A stretch of 64,000 bases of DNA. Origin: Rhizobiales bacterium 62-47 (GTDB taxonomy: Bacteria > Pseudomonadota > Alphaproteobacteria > Rhizobiales > Xanthobacteraceae). The stretch is from positions 124,001 through 188,000 of the forward strand of contig MKVX01000002.1 of assembly GCA_001899255.1 (NCBI GenBank). The letters are read 5' to 3'. Both the position numbers and the translations under genes were made by a program. Of this stretch, positions 37,189-46,494 are shown one piece after another (the stretch's first letter is position 1; each line of letters starts with the position of its first letter). The notes below the pieces were generated by a model. It did not search any database. It was not told the origin of the DNA and saw only the letters and a program-made list of their open reading frames with translations.

Positions 37189-38583
37189 TTACCTCACGAG
37201 AAAATCGATGCGGCGATTCTTCGCCTTGCCTTCGTCGGTGTCGTTGTCCGACACCGGCTGCGTGCTGCCATAGCCGGTCGCCTTGAAGCGATCCGGCGGC
37301 AACCCGGCCTTGACCATGAAATCGACCACCGCCTGGGCGCGTTTTTCCGACAACAACTGATTGGCGGCATCGTCGCCCTGGCTATCGGTGTGGCCGTTGA
37401 CCTCGATGCTGGCGGTCGGGCAGCGCAGCGCGATCTCGGCCAGCCGGTCCAGCAGCCCTGCGGAGTCGGCGCTGATCGCGGCACTGGCGGTGTCGAACTG
37501 AATCTTGCCCTTGGCCATCGTTTCAGTGAACAACTGCTGGCACACCGTGGCATCCACCGGCGCAGCCGCCGGCTTCACCGAAATCTCGGCCTTGGCGGTC
37601 CAGCCCTGCGGCAATTCATTGCCGAGATTGGCGCGGATCTGATTGGCCGCGCCGTCATACAGCGCGTCGCCGGACAATTTCACTTCGCGATCGGACACCA
37701 CCAGCGATCCGGTGGAGAGCCGCGACAACGCCCCGAGCGCGCGCGTCACCGCTTCGGCGAAGCCGCGCGGCGCGCCGATGCTGGCTTTCAGATTGTCGAC
37801 CACCTTCTCGCCGAAGAACTTGCGTTGCGCCGCCGCCGCCAGCGCCGCATGCACGGCATTGTCCGGCACGTTGCCGGTCAACGTCAGCGTCACGCCCACC
37901 GGGTCCTTGTTGGCCTGAAACACGTAAGGTGGGGCGGCAATGTCATTGGACGCGATGGTGAAGCCTTCGGGCAGACTGCGCATCGCCGCGAAGATCGCCT
38001 CGCGGCCGCCGAGTTCGCGCGCCATGCCGGACAGGCTCACCGACTTGTCGGACAGCACGATCTTGCCTTCCTTGAGGCGGGCGATCTGGTCGATCAGCAA
38101 CAGCACCGCAGCGTCGAAGCGCGGCGGCGCACCGCGGGCGAAGGTCATGCGGTCGACCACCTCGACGCCGTTGAGACCGGCCCGCGCCGCCTCCAGCAGC
38201 CGCGCCTTGATCGCCGGCAGCGGCGCATTGCCACCCAAAGTCACCCGCACCACGTCGCGCTCGGCCGACCAGACATAAGGCTTGGCTTCGGCGACCAGCC
38301 GGGTGTCGTCCTTGACCAGCCGGATACCGGCCACCGACTCCACCGAGGTGACGGCACTGCGGCGGCCCTCTTCGGAAAATGCGTCGGCGGAAAATGTCGC
38401 GTCCCGCCCGGCGACGCCGATGCGGGTCTTGTCCAGCACGTCGCTCTTGACCGCCGCGGTGGCGCTGGCGGCCAGATCCTGCTCCATCGGGACGGTCGAG
38501 TACCACGCTGCCAGGAGCCAAAGCACGGCGAGCGGGACGAGCCCCGGCCACCACTTCCTGCTCCACTTCAAAAGTCCGTGCAT
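37189..38583 (-). CDS. OmpA-family protein with BON domains
   Basis: A 464-residue envelope protein. One N-terminal helix (about 12-30) anchors it. The middle contains repeated BON-like units, for example RDVVRVTLGGNAPLPAIKARLLEAAR and VTLTLTGNVPDNAVHAAL. The C-terminal 110 residues are an OmpA peptidoglycan-binding domain with IQFDTASAAI, EVNGHTDSQGDDAANQLLSEKRAQAVVDFMV and KAKNRRIDFLVR. The arrangement recalls OmpATb/ArfA-like proteins. It likely tethers the inner membrane to the cell wall. The start at 38583 places the membrane anchor at the N-terminus; the ORF continues upstream without conserved content. Confidence 0.88.
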   Translation of the reverse strand: MHGLLKWSRKWWPGLVPLAVLWLLAAWYSTVPMEQDLAASATAAVKSDVLDKTRIGVAGRDATFSADAFSEEGRRSAVTSVESVAGIRLVKDDTRLVAEAKPYVWSAERDVVRVTLGGNAPLPAIKARLLEAARAGLNGVEVVDRMTFARGAPPRFDAAVLLLIDQIARLKEGKIVLSDKSVSLSGMARELGGREAIFAAMRSLPEGFTIASNDIAAPPYVFQANKDPVGVTLTLTGNVPDNAVHAALAAAAQRKFFGEKVVDNLKASIGAPRGFAEAVTRALGALSRLSTGSLVVSDREVKLSGDALYDGAANQIRANLGNELPQGWTAKAEISVKPAAAPVDATVCQQLFTETMAKGKIQFDTASAAISADSAGLLDRLAEIALRCPTASIEVNGHTDSQGDDAANQLLSEKRAQAVVDFMVKAGLPPDRFKATGYGSTQPVSDNDTDEGKAKNRRIDFLVR

Positions 38584-38798
38584 CCGATATCTCGCCGGGT
38601 CTGGAAACAGAGACAAAACAAATGCTTGTAACGCTGTCAATTTGGAAATGCAGCGCACCGGTCATGGCTCGTCGCAATTCGGGATAACCGTTTGTTCAGC
38701 GATTTGCCGCTAGCCTCACGCCCGGACGCACGCCCGATCCGCCTGCGGCGCGCGACTTGCCGCCGCCGCACGTTTCCTCTCCACCGACCGGACGCCCG

Positions 38799-39857
38799 AT
38801 GAAGCAGCTTCGTCATACCGTCATTCGCGCCGGCTTCGACGCGCTTTACTTCACCGGCGCCCATCACCTGCTGCGGCCGCTGCTCGCCGGCGTCGGCGCG
38901 ATCTTCATGCTGCATCACGTCCGGCCGCCGCGCGACGATGCGTTCCAGCCCAATCATCATCTCGAGATCACGCCGGAGTTCCTGCGCGCGACCCTGGCGC
39001 ATGTCCGCGAACTCGGCGCCGACATCGTCACGCTCGACGAGGCGCGCCGTCGCCTCACCGAACGCGACTTCTCGCGCCGATTCGCCTGCTTCACCTGCGA
39101 CGACGGCTATCGCGACAACCGCGACCACGCGCTGCCGGTGATGCGCGAGTTCGACGCGCCGTTCACCGTCTACGTCACCAGCCAGTTCGCCAGCGGCAAG
39201 GGGCGGCTGTGGTGGCTGGCGCTCGAACGCGTCATCGCCAGATCGGACCGCGTCGGCTGCGTCATCGACGGCGTCGCGACGCAGCTCGACGCCAGCACGG
39301 CGACCGCCAAACAACACGCCTTCGCGCGGCTGCACGACTGGCTGCGCGGCCTGCCCGGCGATGCCGACGTCAATCGCGTCATCGCCACGCTGTGCGCGCA
39401 TCATGGCATCGACGAGGATGTGATCAGCCGCGAACTCTGCCTGTCATGGGACGAGCTGAAGGATTTCGCCGGCGATCCGCTGGTGACGATCGGCGCGCAC
39501 ACCGTCAGTCACGGAAATCTGGCGCATCAGGACGAAGCTTCCGCGCGCCGCGAACTGATCGCCAACCGCACCGATCTCGAAGCGGCGCTGCAACGCCCGG
39601 TGCTGCATCTGGCCTATCCTTACGGCGACAAAAACGCCGCCGGCGCCCGCGAATTCGCGCTGGCGCGCGCCAGCGGCTTTCACACCGCGGTGACGACGCG
39701 GCCCGGCATGATTTTCGCCGAGAACGCCGCGCATCTCACCGCGCTGCCGCGCATTTCGCTCAACGGAAATTATCAGGACGAACGTTTCCTGCCGGTGCTG
39801 ACCTCCGGCGCGGCGACCGCGGTGTGGAACGGCTTCCGCCGCGTCGACGCGGCCTGA
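38799..39857 (+). CDS. Polysaccharide deacetylase-family protein
   Basis: A 352-residue protein with a NodB-like deacetylase fold. FMLHHVRPP near residue 31, the catalytic CFTCDDGYRDN motif (two Asp), the metal-binding IGAHTVSHGNLAHQ and the late LAYPYGDKN motif are all present. These enzymes remove acetyl groups from sugars in the envelope or in glycan precursors. No clear signal peptide is seen, so it may act in the cytoplasm. It is divergent from the OmpA/BON gene, with 215 bases between. Confidence 0.9.
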   Translation: MKQLRHTVIRAGFDALYFTGAHHLLRPLLAGVGAIFMLHHVRPPRDDAFQPNHHLEITPEFLRATLAHVRELGADIVTLDEARRRLTERDFSRRFACFTCDDGYRDNRDHALPVMREFDAPFTVYVTSQFASGKGRLWWLALERVIARSDRVGCVIDGVATQLDASTATAKQHAFARLHDWLRGLPGDADVNRVIATLCAHHGIDEDVISRELCLSWDELKDFAGDPLVTIGAHTVSHGNLAHQDEASARRELIANRTDLEAALQRPVLHLAYPYGDKNAAGAREFALARASGFHTAVTTRPGMIFAENAAHLTALPRISLNGNYQDERFLPVLTSGAATAVWNGFRRVDAA

Positions 39858-39991
39858 CCGCATCGCGCGCGTTGCCGCAACTAAGGTTGTATGGCCCACT
39901 GCGCATTTTTAGCCGTAGACCCGAATGCGATGCGTTTGCCGAAAACATCTGCAAATGCAGATCTTTTAACACCTGCATTCGGGCGATCATC

Positions 39992-40219
39992 ATGAGCGAC
40001 ACCTGGCTTCCTTCCCTGAAAACCGACACGCCGCAAGCCGGCTTCGAACTGGCCGTCAAGCTGTCGCGCGTCGGCGTCAAATACACCCAGCCCTCCGATG
40101 AGGTGCGCTCCAGCCTGCGCGGCGCCTACGATCACGACACCGCGCAACTGATCGCGTCGTCGCATGTCATCGCGGTGCATTTCCAGACCGTCGCCGCCGC
40201 CAACAATTACTGGCGCTGA
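39992..40219 (+). CDS. Small hypothetical protein
   Basis: A 75-residue soluble protein starting MSDTWLPSLK. It is polar with an HDTAQLIASSHVIAVHFQTV helix and no motif I know. The frame is also open upstream within the deacetylase gene, but the ATG at 39992 is the first plausible start after that gene. The region before it is A/T richer and could hold a promoter. Real coding status is uncertain. Confidence 0.45.
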   Translation: MSDTWLPSLKTDTPQAGFELAVKLSRVGVKYTQPSDEVRSSLRGAYDHDTAQLIASSHVIAVHFQTVAAANNYWR

Positions 40220-40344
40220 TCGCCGCACCAGCCTGACCGCCGGCGCGACCGCGCTCGCCGCGAACCTCCGTTCGGCGGCGCTGGCGGCAGTTGACTTGCT
40301 TCCCGTTGCGAGCGCTAAATTGCGCGAAAGCAATGGGAGGCGTC

Positions 40345-41145
40345 ATGTTCAAAGACCTGTTTTCGCTGCAAGGCCGTGTCGCGGTCGTGACCGGCGGCTC
40401 GCGCGGCATCGGCAAGATGATCGCCGCGGGCTTTCTCGCGCAAGGCGCGGCACGGGTTTACATCAGCGCACGCAAGGCCGGCCCCTGCGAGGCCACCGCC
40501 AAGGAACTCACCGCCGCCTATGACGGCGAGTGCATCGCGCTGCCGATCGACATTTCGACGGTGGCCGGCTGCAATCAGCTCGCCGCCGAAATCAGCAAGC
40601 GCGAACCCAAGCTCGACATCCTCGTCAACAATGCCGGCGCGGCGTGGGGCGCGGAGTTCGACGAGTTTCCGGAAGCCGGCTGGGACAAAGTGATGGACCT
40701 CAACGTCAAGTCCATCTTCTTCCTGACCAAGGCGCTGGCCAAGCCGCTGCGCGCCGCGGCGACGCGCCAGCGTCCGGCCAAGGTCATCAACATCGCCTCG
40801 ATCGACGGCATCTTCATCAACCCGATGGAGACCTACTCCTACGGCGCCAGCAAGGCCGCGGTGATCCACCTGACGCGGCGCCTCGCCACCAAGCTGATCA
40901 AGGACCACATCAACGTCACCGCTATCGCGCCGGGTGCCTTCGCTTCCGACATGAACCGCGCCGCGCGCGACCACGCCGATGAAGTCGCCAAGCGCGTGCC
41001 GGCCGGACGCATCGGCGATGAAGAAGACATGGCGGGGCTGGCGATCTTCCTCGCCGCGCGTTCCGGCGATTATGTCGTCGGCAACGCCATCGCCATCGAC
41101 GGCGGCGTCGTCTACGCCAGCGCGGGCCTCGAGATCGCGGGATAA
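40345..41145 (+). CDS. Short-chain dehydrogenase/reductase
   Basis: A 266-residue classical SDR. The cofactor motif TGGSRGIG is at about 15-22, NNAGAA follows, the catalytic serine lies in NIASIDG and the YxxxK pair in YSYGASKAAVIHL. It ends with a typical IDGGV(V) tail. ARKAGPCEA after the second strand suggests NADP(H). The start at 40345 follows a strong GGGAGG site; earlier ATGs are less well placed. It converges with the box genes, with a family C palindrome in between. A role in aromatic catabolism is possible but not shown. Confidence 0.9.
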   Translation: MFKDLFSLQGRVAVVTGGSRGIGKMIAAGFLAQGAARVYISARKAGPCEATAKELTAAYDGECIALPIDISTVAGCNQLAAEISKREPKLDILVNNAGAAWGAEFDEFPEAGWDKVMDLNVKSIFFLTKALAKPLRAAATRQRPAKVINIASIDGIFINPMETYSYGASKAAVIHLTRRLATKLIKDHINVTAIAPGAFASDMNRAARDHADEVAKRVPAGRIGDEEDMAGLAIFLAARSGDYVVGNAIAIDGGVVYASAGLEIAG

Positions 41146-41160
41146 ACTCGCTTTTGTTTC

Positions 41161-41213
41161 CCTCTCTCCTTGCGCGACAGCGGCCCTTTCCCCTCTCCCG
41201 CAAGGGGAGAGGG
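41161..41213. repeat. Palindromic repeat family C, copy 1
   Basis: CCCCTCTCCCGCAAGGGGAGAGGG forms a strong hairpin at 41190-41213, preceded by a partial copy CCTCTCTCCTTGCG. It lies between the converging SDR and boxA genes, where it may end both transcripts. Confidence 0.85.
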
Positions 41214-41221
41214 TCAAACGT

Positions 41222-42415
41222 TCAATACGTCTCGACGTGATAGCGGCCGTTGTCGCGCATTGCCGTCTTCAGCGCTGCCCAGTCCAGCGCCGCGCCACGG
41301 CAGACATCGGCGAAGGCTTCGTCGACGCCGGTCTCCATGCCCTTCAATCCGCAGATGTAGACGTGCGTGTTGGCGTTGCCGAGCAGCGTCGCGACCTGCG
41401 CCGCCTCGGCGCGGATGCGATCCTGCACGTAGACGCGCGGCTGGCCCGGCACCCGCGAATAACAGAAATGCTTGCCGAGCAGCTTCTCCGGCACCTTCTG
41501 CAGCGGACCGAAATACGGCAATTCCTCCGGGCGTCGTGCGCCGAAGAACAGCAGCAAGCGTCCCGCCGCTTCCGGCATGGCGCGACGGCGACGCTCGGTG
41601 AAAGCGCGGAACGGCGCCGAGCCGGTGCCGGTGCAAATCATGATGATGTTGGCCGCCGGATCGTTCGGATGCAGGAACGTCGCGCCGAACGGTCCGGTGA
41701 TCTCGACCTTGGCGCCGCGCGGCAGATCGCACAGATAGTTCGAGCAGACGCCGTGCGGCTCGCGCTTCACGGTGAGCGCCAGATTGTTGGTGTTGGGGCG
41801 TTCGCCGTCGCGCGAACTCGCCACCGAATACAGCCGCACCAGATGCGCCTTGCCCTCGGCATCGACGCCCGGCGCGACAATGCCGATGCTCTGGCCTTCC
41901 AGCACCGGGAACGGCTGGTCGCCGAAATCCAGAATGATGTGGCGCACGTCGGAATCCGCATCGGCGTCAGTCAGGCGGAAATTGCCGGTGACGGTTGCCT
42001 TGGCCGGCTTGCCGCGATTGTAGAGATTGACCGTCGGCTTGCTGGCGGAATGCGGCGCGACCGCCTTGCCGCCGAGCCCCTTGCGCGCTTCCTCGAGCAG
42101 CGCGCCGATCTCGTCTTCCAGCGCTTCGATCGCGTCGCTGGAATCGGCGCTCTCGATCTCCTGCTGCGGCGGCAATTCGCTCCAGGAGAACTGCTCTTCC
42201 AAAGTGTAGGGCGTGGCGACGACGCGCCAGTTGTCGATCGCGCCGGTCGGGCACGGCGAAATGCAGTCCATGCAGTAATTGCAGATATCGACGTTGACGA
42301 CGTAGTTGTTGTCGTCGTGGGTGATGGCGTCGATCGGACAGGTCTCTTCGCAGGTGTTGCACCGGATGCAGATTTCCGGATCGATCAGGTGCTGCTTCTT
42401 GAGCGGTGCGTTCAT
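41222..42415 (-). CDS. boxA: Benzoyl-CoA 2,3-epoxidase reductase component BoxA
   Basis: A 397-residue iron-sulfur flavoprotein. Two 4Fe-4S motifs stand at the N-terminus, [12 protein letters not shown] and [12 protein letters not shown]. The remainder is a ferredoxin-NADP reductase module with FAD motif RLYSVASS, the NADPH motif [12 protein letters not shown] and the C-terminal GRYHVETY. It passes electrons from NADPH to BoxB. The start at 42415 begins the conserved part; the extension upstream lies in a repeat. It is the last gene of boxC-boxB-boxA. Confidence 0.97.
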   Translation of the reverse strand: MNAPLKKQHLIDPEICIRCNTCEETCPIDAITHDDNNYVVNVDICNYCMDCISPCPTGAIDNWRVVATPYTLEEQFSWSELPPQQEIESADSSDAIEALEDEIGALLEEARKGLGGKAVAPHSASKPTVNLYNRGKPAKATVTGNFRLTDADADSDVRHIILDFGDQPFPVLEGQSIGIVAPGVDAEGKAHLVRLYSVASSRDGERPNTNNLALTVKREPHGVCSNYLCDLPRGAKVEITGPFGATFLHPNDPAANIIMICTGTGSAPFRAFTERRRRAMPEAAGRLLLFFGARRPEELPYFGPLQKVPEKLLGKHFCYSRVPGQPRVYVQDRIRAEAAQVATLLGNANTHVYICGLKGMETGVDEAFADVCRGAALDWAALKTAMRDNGRYHVETY

Positions 42416-42433
42416 GTGTCGACTCGATGGTCT

Positions 42434-42558
42434 TCCCCTCTCCCCTTGCGGGAGAGGGTGCCCGAACAAAGTGAGGGCGGGTGAGGGGTAAGTCGGTTCA
42501 CAAGAAACCCCTCACCCGGCTCGCTCCGCTCGCCACCCTCTCCCGCAAGGGGAGAGGG
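42434..42558. repeat. Palindromic repeat family C, copy 2, between boxB and boxA
   Basis: Outer arms CCCCTCTCCCCTTGCGGGAGAGGG and CCCTCTCCCGCAAGGGGAGAGGG each fold alone, and inner arms GTGAGGGCGGGTGAGGGG and CCCCTCACCCGGCTCGC can pair across. It fills nearly all of the space between boxB and boxA within the operon. Confidence 0.9.
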
Positions 42559-42565
42559 AAACAGC

Positions 42566-44011
42566 CTACGCCGCGATCTTCACATATTCGAAGTCGCCGG
42601 GCTTGTTGTCGATGCCGACCTTCGGCGCGGCGATCCAGTTGGCGAACTTGCCCGGCTCGCTGACCGGCTGCATCAGCGAGGCGATGAAATCGCCATCCGC
42701 CGCGGACGGCAGATAGTCGTCGCGCACCTTGGCCCAATCCGCATCGCTGACGATGACGCCCTTCGGCGTGGCGTTGATGTCCTTGAACTCGCCGATATCG
42801 CGATGGAACGCCGTGTGCGGCAGTTCGAGCCGGAAGTTGACGCCGGCCTTCTCGATGATCTTGTTCCAGCGCTCGACGCCCTTGGCGCAATCGGCGGTGT
42901 AGTCGTCGCGCAGCCGCATGTTGAGTGCGGTGAGCGCCGGTTCATCGACCAGCTTGATCTCGCCATCGACGAACTTCAGCACCTGATAGATATCGCCGGT
43001 CAGGCGATGATCGTCCTCGATCTTGGTTTCCTGGAAGCGGCCCTTCAGCCCGGCATTGTAGAAATTCGCCGCGTTGGTCGAGACTTCCGAACCGAACAGG
43101 TCGAGCGACAGCGAATAATGCAGGTTCATCTTCTTCTGCATGGTCGGCAGATCGATGACGCCGAGCGCGCGCACCTTGGCGATCTCGTTGGGGTCTTCGA
43201 TGCCGGCGGCCTTCATCGCCTCGCAGGTCCGTTGCAGCACGCGGCCGACGCCGGTCTCGCCGACGAACATGTGATGGGCTTCCTCGGTCAGCATGAAGCG
43301 GCAGGTGCGCGACAGCGGATCGAAGCCGGATTGCGCCAGGCTCTCGAGCTGCATCTTGCCGTCGCGATCGGTGAAGAAGGTGAACATGAAGAACGAAAGC
43401 CAATCCGGCGTCGCTTCGTTGAAGGCGCCGAGCATGCGCGGCGCATCGGCATCGCCGGAGCGGCGGCGCAGCAGATCGTCGGCTTCCTCGCGGCCGTCGC
43501 GGCCGAAATATTTCTGCAGCAGGTAGACCATCGCCCACAGATGACGGCCTTCCTCGACGTTGACCTGAAAGAGGTTGCGCATGTCGTAGAGCGACGGCGC
43601 GGTCTTGCCGAGATGGCGCTGCTGCTCGACGGAAGCCGGTTCGGTGTCGCCTTGAATGACGACGAGGCGGCGCAGCATGGCGCGATATTCGCCGGGCACT
43701 TCCTGCCACGCCTTCTCGCCCATATGCTGGCCGAAATTGACCTTGCGCTCGCTGTCCTGCGGCGCCAGCAGCACGCCCCAGCGATAATCCGGCATCCGCA
43801 CGTAATCGAACTTGGCCCAGCCCTTCGGATCGACGCTCACCGCGGTGCGCAGGTACACCAGCGATTCCTGAAAACCTTCCGGCCCCATGTCGTTCCACCA
43901 GTCGAGATAGCCCGGATGCCAGCCCTCCAGCGCCTTCAGCACCTGACGGTCGGAGGCGAGATCGACGTTGTTCGGAATCTTGGTGGTGTAATCGACGTTC
44001 ATGATGTTCAT
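42566..44011 (-). CDS. boxB: Benzoyl-CoA 2,3-epoxidase oxygenase component BoxB
   Basis: A 481-residue di-iron oxygenase that forms 2,3-epoxybenzoyl-CoA from benzoyl-CoA and oxygen. The di-iron ligands described for the Azoarcus enzyme seem intact with a uniform offset of four: Glu124, Glu154 and His157 in NVEEGRH, Asp215, and Glu244 and His247 in TEEAHH. This alignment was by eye. The length matches the family (about 475). GGGAG precedes the ATG at 44011. The gene lies between boxC and boxA, with palindromic repeats on both sides. Confidence 0.97.
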   Translation of the reverse strand: MNIMNVDYTTKIPNNVDLASDRQVLKALEGWHPGYLDWWNDMGPEGFQESLVYLRTAVSVDPKGWAKFDYVRMPDYRWGVLLAPQDSERKVNFGQHMGEKAWQEVPGEYRAMLRRLVVIQGDTEPASVEQQRHLGKTAPSLYDMRNLFQVNVEEGRHLWAMVYLLQKYFGRDGREEADDLLRRRSGDADAPRMLGAFNEATPDWLSFFMFTFFTDRDGKMQLESLAQSGFDPLSRTCRFMLTEEAHHMFVGETGVGRVLQRTCEAMKAAGIEDPNEIAKVRALGVIDLPTMQKKMNLHYSLSLDLFGSEVSTNAANFYNAGLKGRFQETKIEDDHRLTGDIYQVLKFVDGEIKLVDEPALTALNMRLRDDYTADCAKGVERWNKIIEKAGVNFRLELPHTAFHRDIGEFKDINATPKGVIVSDADWAKVRDDYLPSAADGDFIASLMQPVSEPGKFANWIAAPKVGIDNKPGDFEYVKIAA

Positions 44012-44054
44012 GGCGTGCTCCCTGAAGGCTATGCCGCATATTCCGCTTCGGTTC

Positions 44055-44165
44055 CGTCATCCTGAGGTGCGAGCGCGCTTGCGCGAGCCTCGAAGGGTGG
44101 CGGGTTGTTTTCGCTTCCGGCCTTCATCCTTCGAGGCGCGTAAGGACGCGCACCTCAGGATGACG
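44055..44165. repeat. Palindromic repeat family A, copy 6, between boxC and boxB
   Basis: Left arm CGTCATCCTGAGGTGCGAGCGCGCTTGCGCGAGCC with CCTCGAAGGGTGGCGGG, right arm CCTTCGAGGCGCG and GCACCTCAGGATGACG. It is placed between the boxB start and the boxC stop in the operon. Confidence 0.88.
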
Positions 44166-44171
44166 ACTCCC

Positions 44172-45860
44172 TCAAACCCGCGTCATGTCAAACTGCGCGC
44201 GCTCGCCAGTGCCGTAACGCCGCAGCGCGCCGTTTTCGCCGACGGCGTTCGGCCGCTGGAAGATCCAGTTCTGCCACGCCGTCAGCCGCGAAAAGATTTT
44301 CGATTCCATCGTCTCCGGCCCGACGAAACGCAGATTGGCTTCCATGCCGGTCAGACTGTCCGGCGAGAAACTGGTGCGCTCCTCGAAGAACACCCGCACC
44401 TCGTCGTCCCAATCGATGTCGTCGAGCGCGAAGGTGACGAGGCCGAGTTCTTCCGCGCTCTCGGCGTCGAGCGCCTCGCCGATCTTTGCCTGCGCCGTAT
44501 CGACGTCGGACGGATCGGCCTGAAAGCGCGACTGCAACCGCGTCAGGCCGTGGCTCATCGGATAGGGTCCGAAATTCATCGCGTTGAGCACGATGGCCGG
44601 CGGCGCGCGATTGTCGCCGTCACGTTGGCCGACCAGCATGTAGGAGCGGTCCGCCGCGAACACGAGTTCGGCCAGCGTACCGACGAAGCACGAGCCCGGC
44701 TCCACCAGAGTCACCAGCGTGCGCGAGGTGACGTCGATGCGCTTCAACACCCGCTTCCAGTAGTGCCGGATCTCATTGACCAGCCAGTTGTCCTTGTGGG
44801 TTTCGAGGAAGGCGTCATAGGCCAGCACGTTGGCGCTCTCGCCGTGCGACTTGAACACCAGCATGGCGATTTCGAGTTCGTTGATGCGCAGATGCAGGAT
44901 GGCGTCGTCGAGTTCGCGCGCGACCTGCAGCGACCAGAATTCGGCGCCCTGTGCGATCAGGCCCGCGATATCGGCGGGCGGCGCGCTCTCCGGCGCCTTG
45001 ATCGAAATGGTGGCGATGCGTTGCGCGCGATTGATATCGACATTGACGAAACCGTAGCGAATACCGTTGTCGTCGATGCTGCGGTTGAGCGGCGTCAGTG
45101 AGATGCCCTTGCCGTCGCCGTTACGCTTGGATTCGGCGGCGAATTGCCTGGCGCGCTCGGAAATTTTGGCTTCGAGCTTGCTGTTCGGCGCGATCTCATC
45201 GACCAGCCGCCATTGCACCGCGCGCTTGCCCTTGATGCCTTCCTCGATGGTGCAGAAGTAATCTGCGTGGTCGCGGCGCACCTTGCGCTTGTCGACGACG
45301 CGCGTCAGCCCGCCGGTGCCGGGCAGCACCGCGAGCAGCGGCACTTCCGGCAGCGCCACCGCGGCCGAGCCGTCGTCGGCCATGATGATGTGATCGGTGG
45401 CGAGTGCGAGTTCGTAACCGCCGCCCGCCGCGGTGCCATTCACCACGCTGATGAACTTCTGGCCGGAGTTCTCGCTGGAATCTTCCAGGCCGTTGCGGGT
45501 CTCGTTGGTGAACTTGCAGAAGTTGACCTTGTGCGCGTGCGTGGCGCCCGCCAGCATGCGGATGTTGGCGCCGGCGCAGAACACGCGGTTCTTGCCGGAG
45601 CGCATCACCACCGCTTTAACCTCGGGATGTTCGAAGCGCAGCCGCTGCACCGCATCGGCCAATTCGATATCGACACCGAGATCGTAGGAATTGAGCTTGA
45701 GCTGGTAGCCTTCGAACAGGCCGCCATTCTCATCGACGTCCATGGTCAGGGTAGCGACATCGCCATCGACATCGATCTTCCAGTGCCGGTAGCGGCTGGG
45801 GTCGGTCTGGAAATCAATATGCTTGGCGCCGTTCGCGAGCACCCGATCTTCGCCGGCCAT
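44172..45860 (-). CDS. boxC: 2,3-epoxybenzoyl-CoA dihydrolase BoxC
   Basis: A 562-residue protein of the BoxC family, formed by a crotonase-like fold expanded by insertions. It opens LANGAKHIDFQTDPSRYRHWKIDVDGDVATL and has the enoyl-CoA hydratase-like pieces VVMRSGKNRVFCAGANIRML and VVNGTAAGGGYELALATDHI. BoxC opens the epoxide ring and releases formate to give the 3,4-dehydroadipyl-CoA semialdehyde. It is the first of the boxCBA genes. A long inverted repeat 29-56 bases upstream marks a probable operator. Confidence 0.97.
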   Translation of the reverse strand: MAGEDRVLANGAKHIDFQTDPSRYRHWKIDVDGDVATLTMDVDENGGLFEGYQLKLNSYDLGVDIELADAVQRLRFEHPEVKAVVMRSGKNRVFCAGANIRMLAGATHAHKVNFCKFTNETRNGLEDSSENSGQKFISVVNGTAAGGGYELALATDHIIMADDGSAAVALPEVPLLAVLPGTGGLTRVVDKRKVRRDHADYFCTIEEGIKGKRAVQWRLVDEIAPNSKLEAKISERARQFAAESKRNGDGKGISLTPLNRSIDDNGIRYGFVNVDINRAQRIATISIKAPESAPPADIAGLIAQGAEFWSLQVARELDDAILHLRINELEIAMLVFKSHGESANVLAYDAFLETHKDNWLVNEIRHYWKRVLKRIDVTSRTLVTLVEPGSCFVGTLAELVFAADRSYMLVGQRDGDNRAPPAIVLNAMNFGPYPMSHGLTRLQSRFQADPSDVDTAQAKIGEALDAESAEELGLVTFALDDIDWDDEVRVFFEERTSFSPDSLTGMEANLRFVGPETMESKIFSRLTAWQNWIFQRPNAVGENGALRRYGTGERAQFDMTRV

Positions 45861-45888
45861 GAGCCCACCCTGTCTGTCGATTGATTAT

Positions 45889-45916
45889 CTGAACATGCAT
45901 AATAATGCATGTTCAG
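45889..45916. promoter_or_regulatory. 12-base inverted repeat upstream of boxC (candidate BoxR operator)
   Basis: CTGAACATGCAT and ATGCATGTTCAG are exact reverse complements separated by AATA. The site is 29-56 bases before the boxC start, where it would overlap a promoter. Its core ATGCATAATAATG recurs exactly (on the other strand) upstream of the feruloyl-CoA synthase gene. BoxR binding is inferred from the presence of boxR in the same region. Confidence 0.7.
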
Positions 45917-45957
45917 GACGCTGTCTACCTCAGACAAGAGAAAAGATGCATTTTGCT

Positions 45958-46476
45958 TCATGTCGATGCCATTTTACCGAACAGGATCGGTCGAGCCGCT
46001 GTCGCCATGGAACGGTCACGGGTTTGCCGCAACGATTCCGCAAGCGCTGCGGCAGGAAACGCGTCCGCGAAGCTGCTCCCCATCCTCACCGCCCGACGCA
46101 CCCGCAACTCGTCGAGTCCGGCTAGCGCCTCGGCATAGAGTCGCGCCGCCGCGTGAGCGCGCTGCATCTTCAATTTGAGATTACCGTTGGCGACCTGGAT
46201 GCAGGCGCGCAGCAGAATACGTTCGCGTCCGCCTTGCGGCGCCGCCGCCCACACCGCTTCGAGAATCTCGTGGCACTCCCAGAAGAAGCCGGCGTCGTTC
46301 AGTGCAAGACCATAACGCAACGCCGGATGTTGCGCCGGCACGAAGCCTACGAAGCGCGTCGGAACTAATGCTTTCACCGGCGCGAGACGCGCGTGATCCG
46401 CCTGCAGACTTACGCCGGGCACATAGGCCCAACCCGGCAGCGGAAAACGCGCGGCCTCCGATGGCGGAACATGCAT
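45958..46476 (-). CDS. DUF309-family protein
   Basis: A 172-residue protein with the DUF309 signature: LRYGLALNDAGFFWECHEILEAVWAAAPQGGRERILLRACIQVANGNLKLKMQR. The family is small, helical and of unknown function, although conserved His and Glu in CHEILEAVW suggest a metal or catalytic site. It lies 18 bases after the alpha/beta hydrolase gene and just before boxC, so it may be transcribed with the benzoate genes. No direct role in that pathway is documented by what I see. Confidence 0.85.
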   Translation of the reverse strand: MHVPPSEAARFPLPGWAYVPGVSLQADHARLAPVKALVPTRFVGFVPAQHPALRYGLALNDAGFFWECHEILEAVWAAAPQGGRERILLRACIQVANGNLKLKMQRAHAAARLYAEALAGLDELRVRRAVRMGSSFADAFPAAALAESLRQTRDRSMATAARPILFGKMAST

Positions 46477-46494
46477 GCGCGTGCCTCCGCTGCG

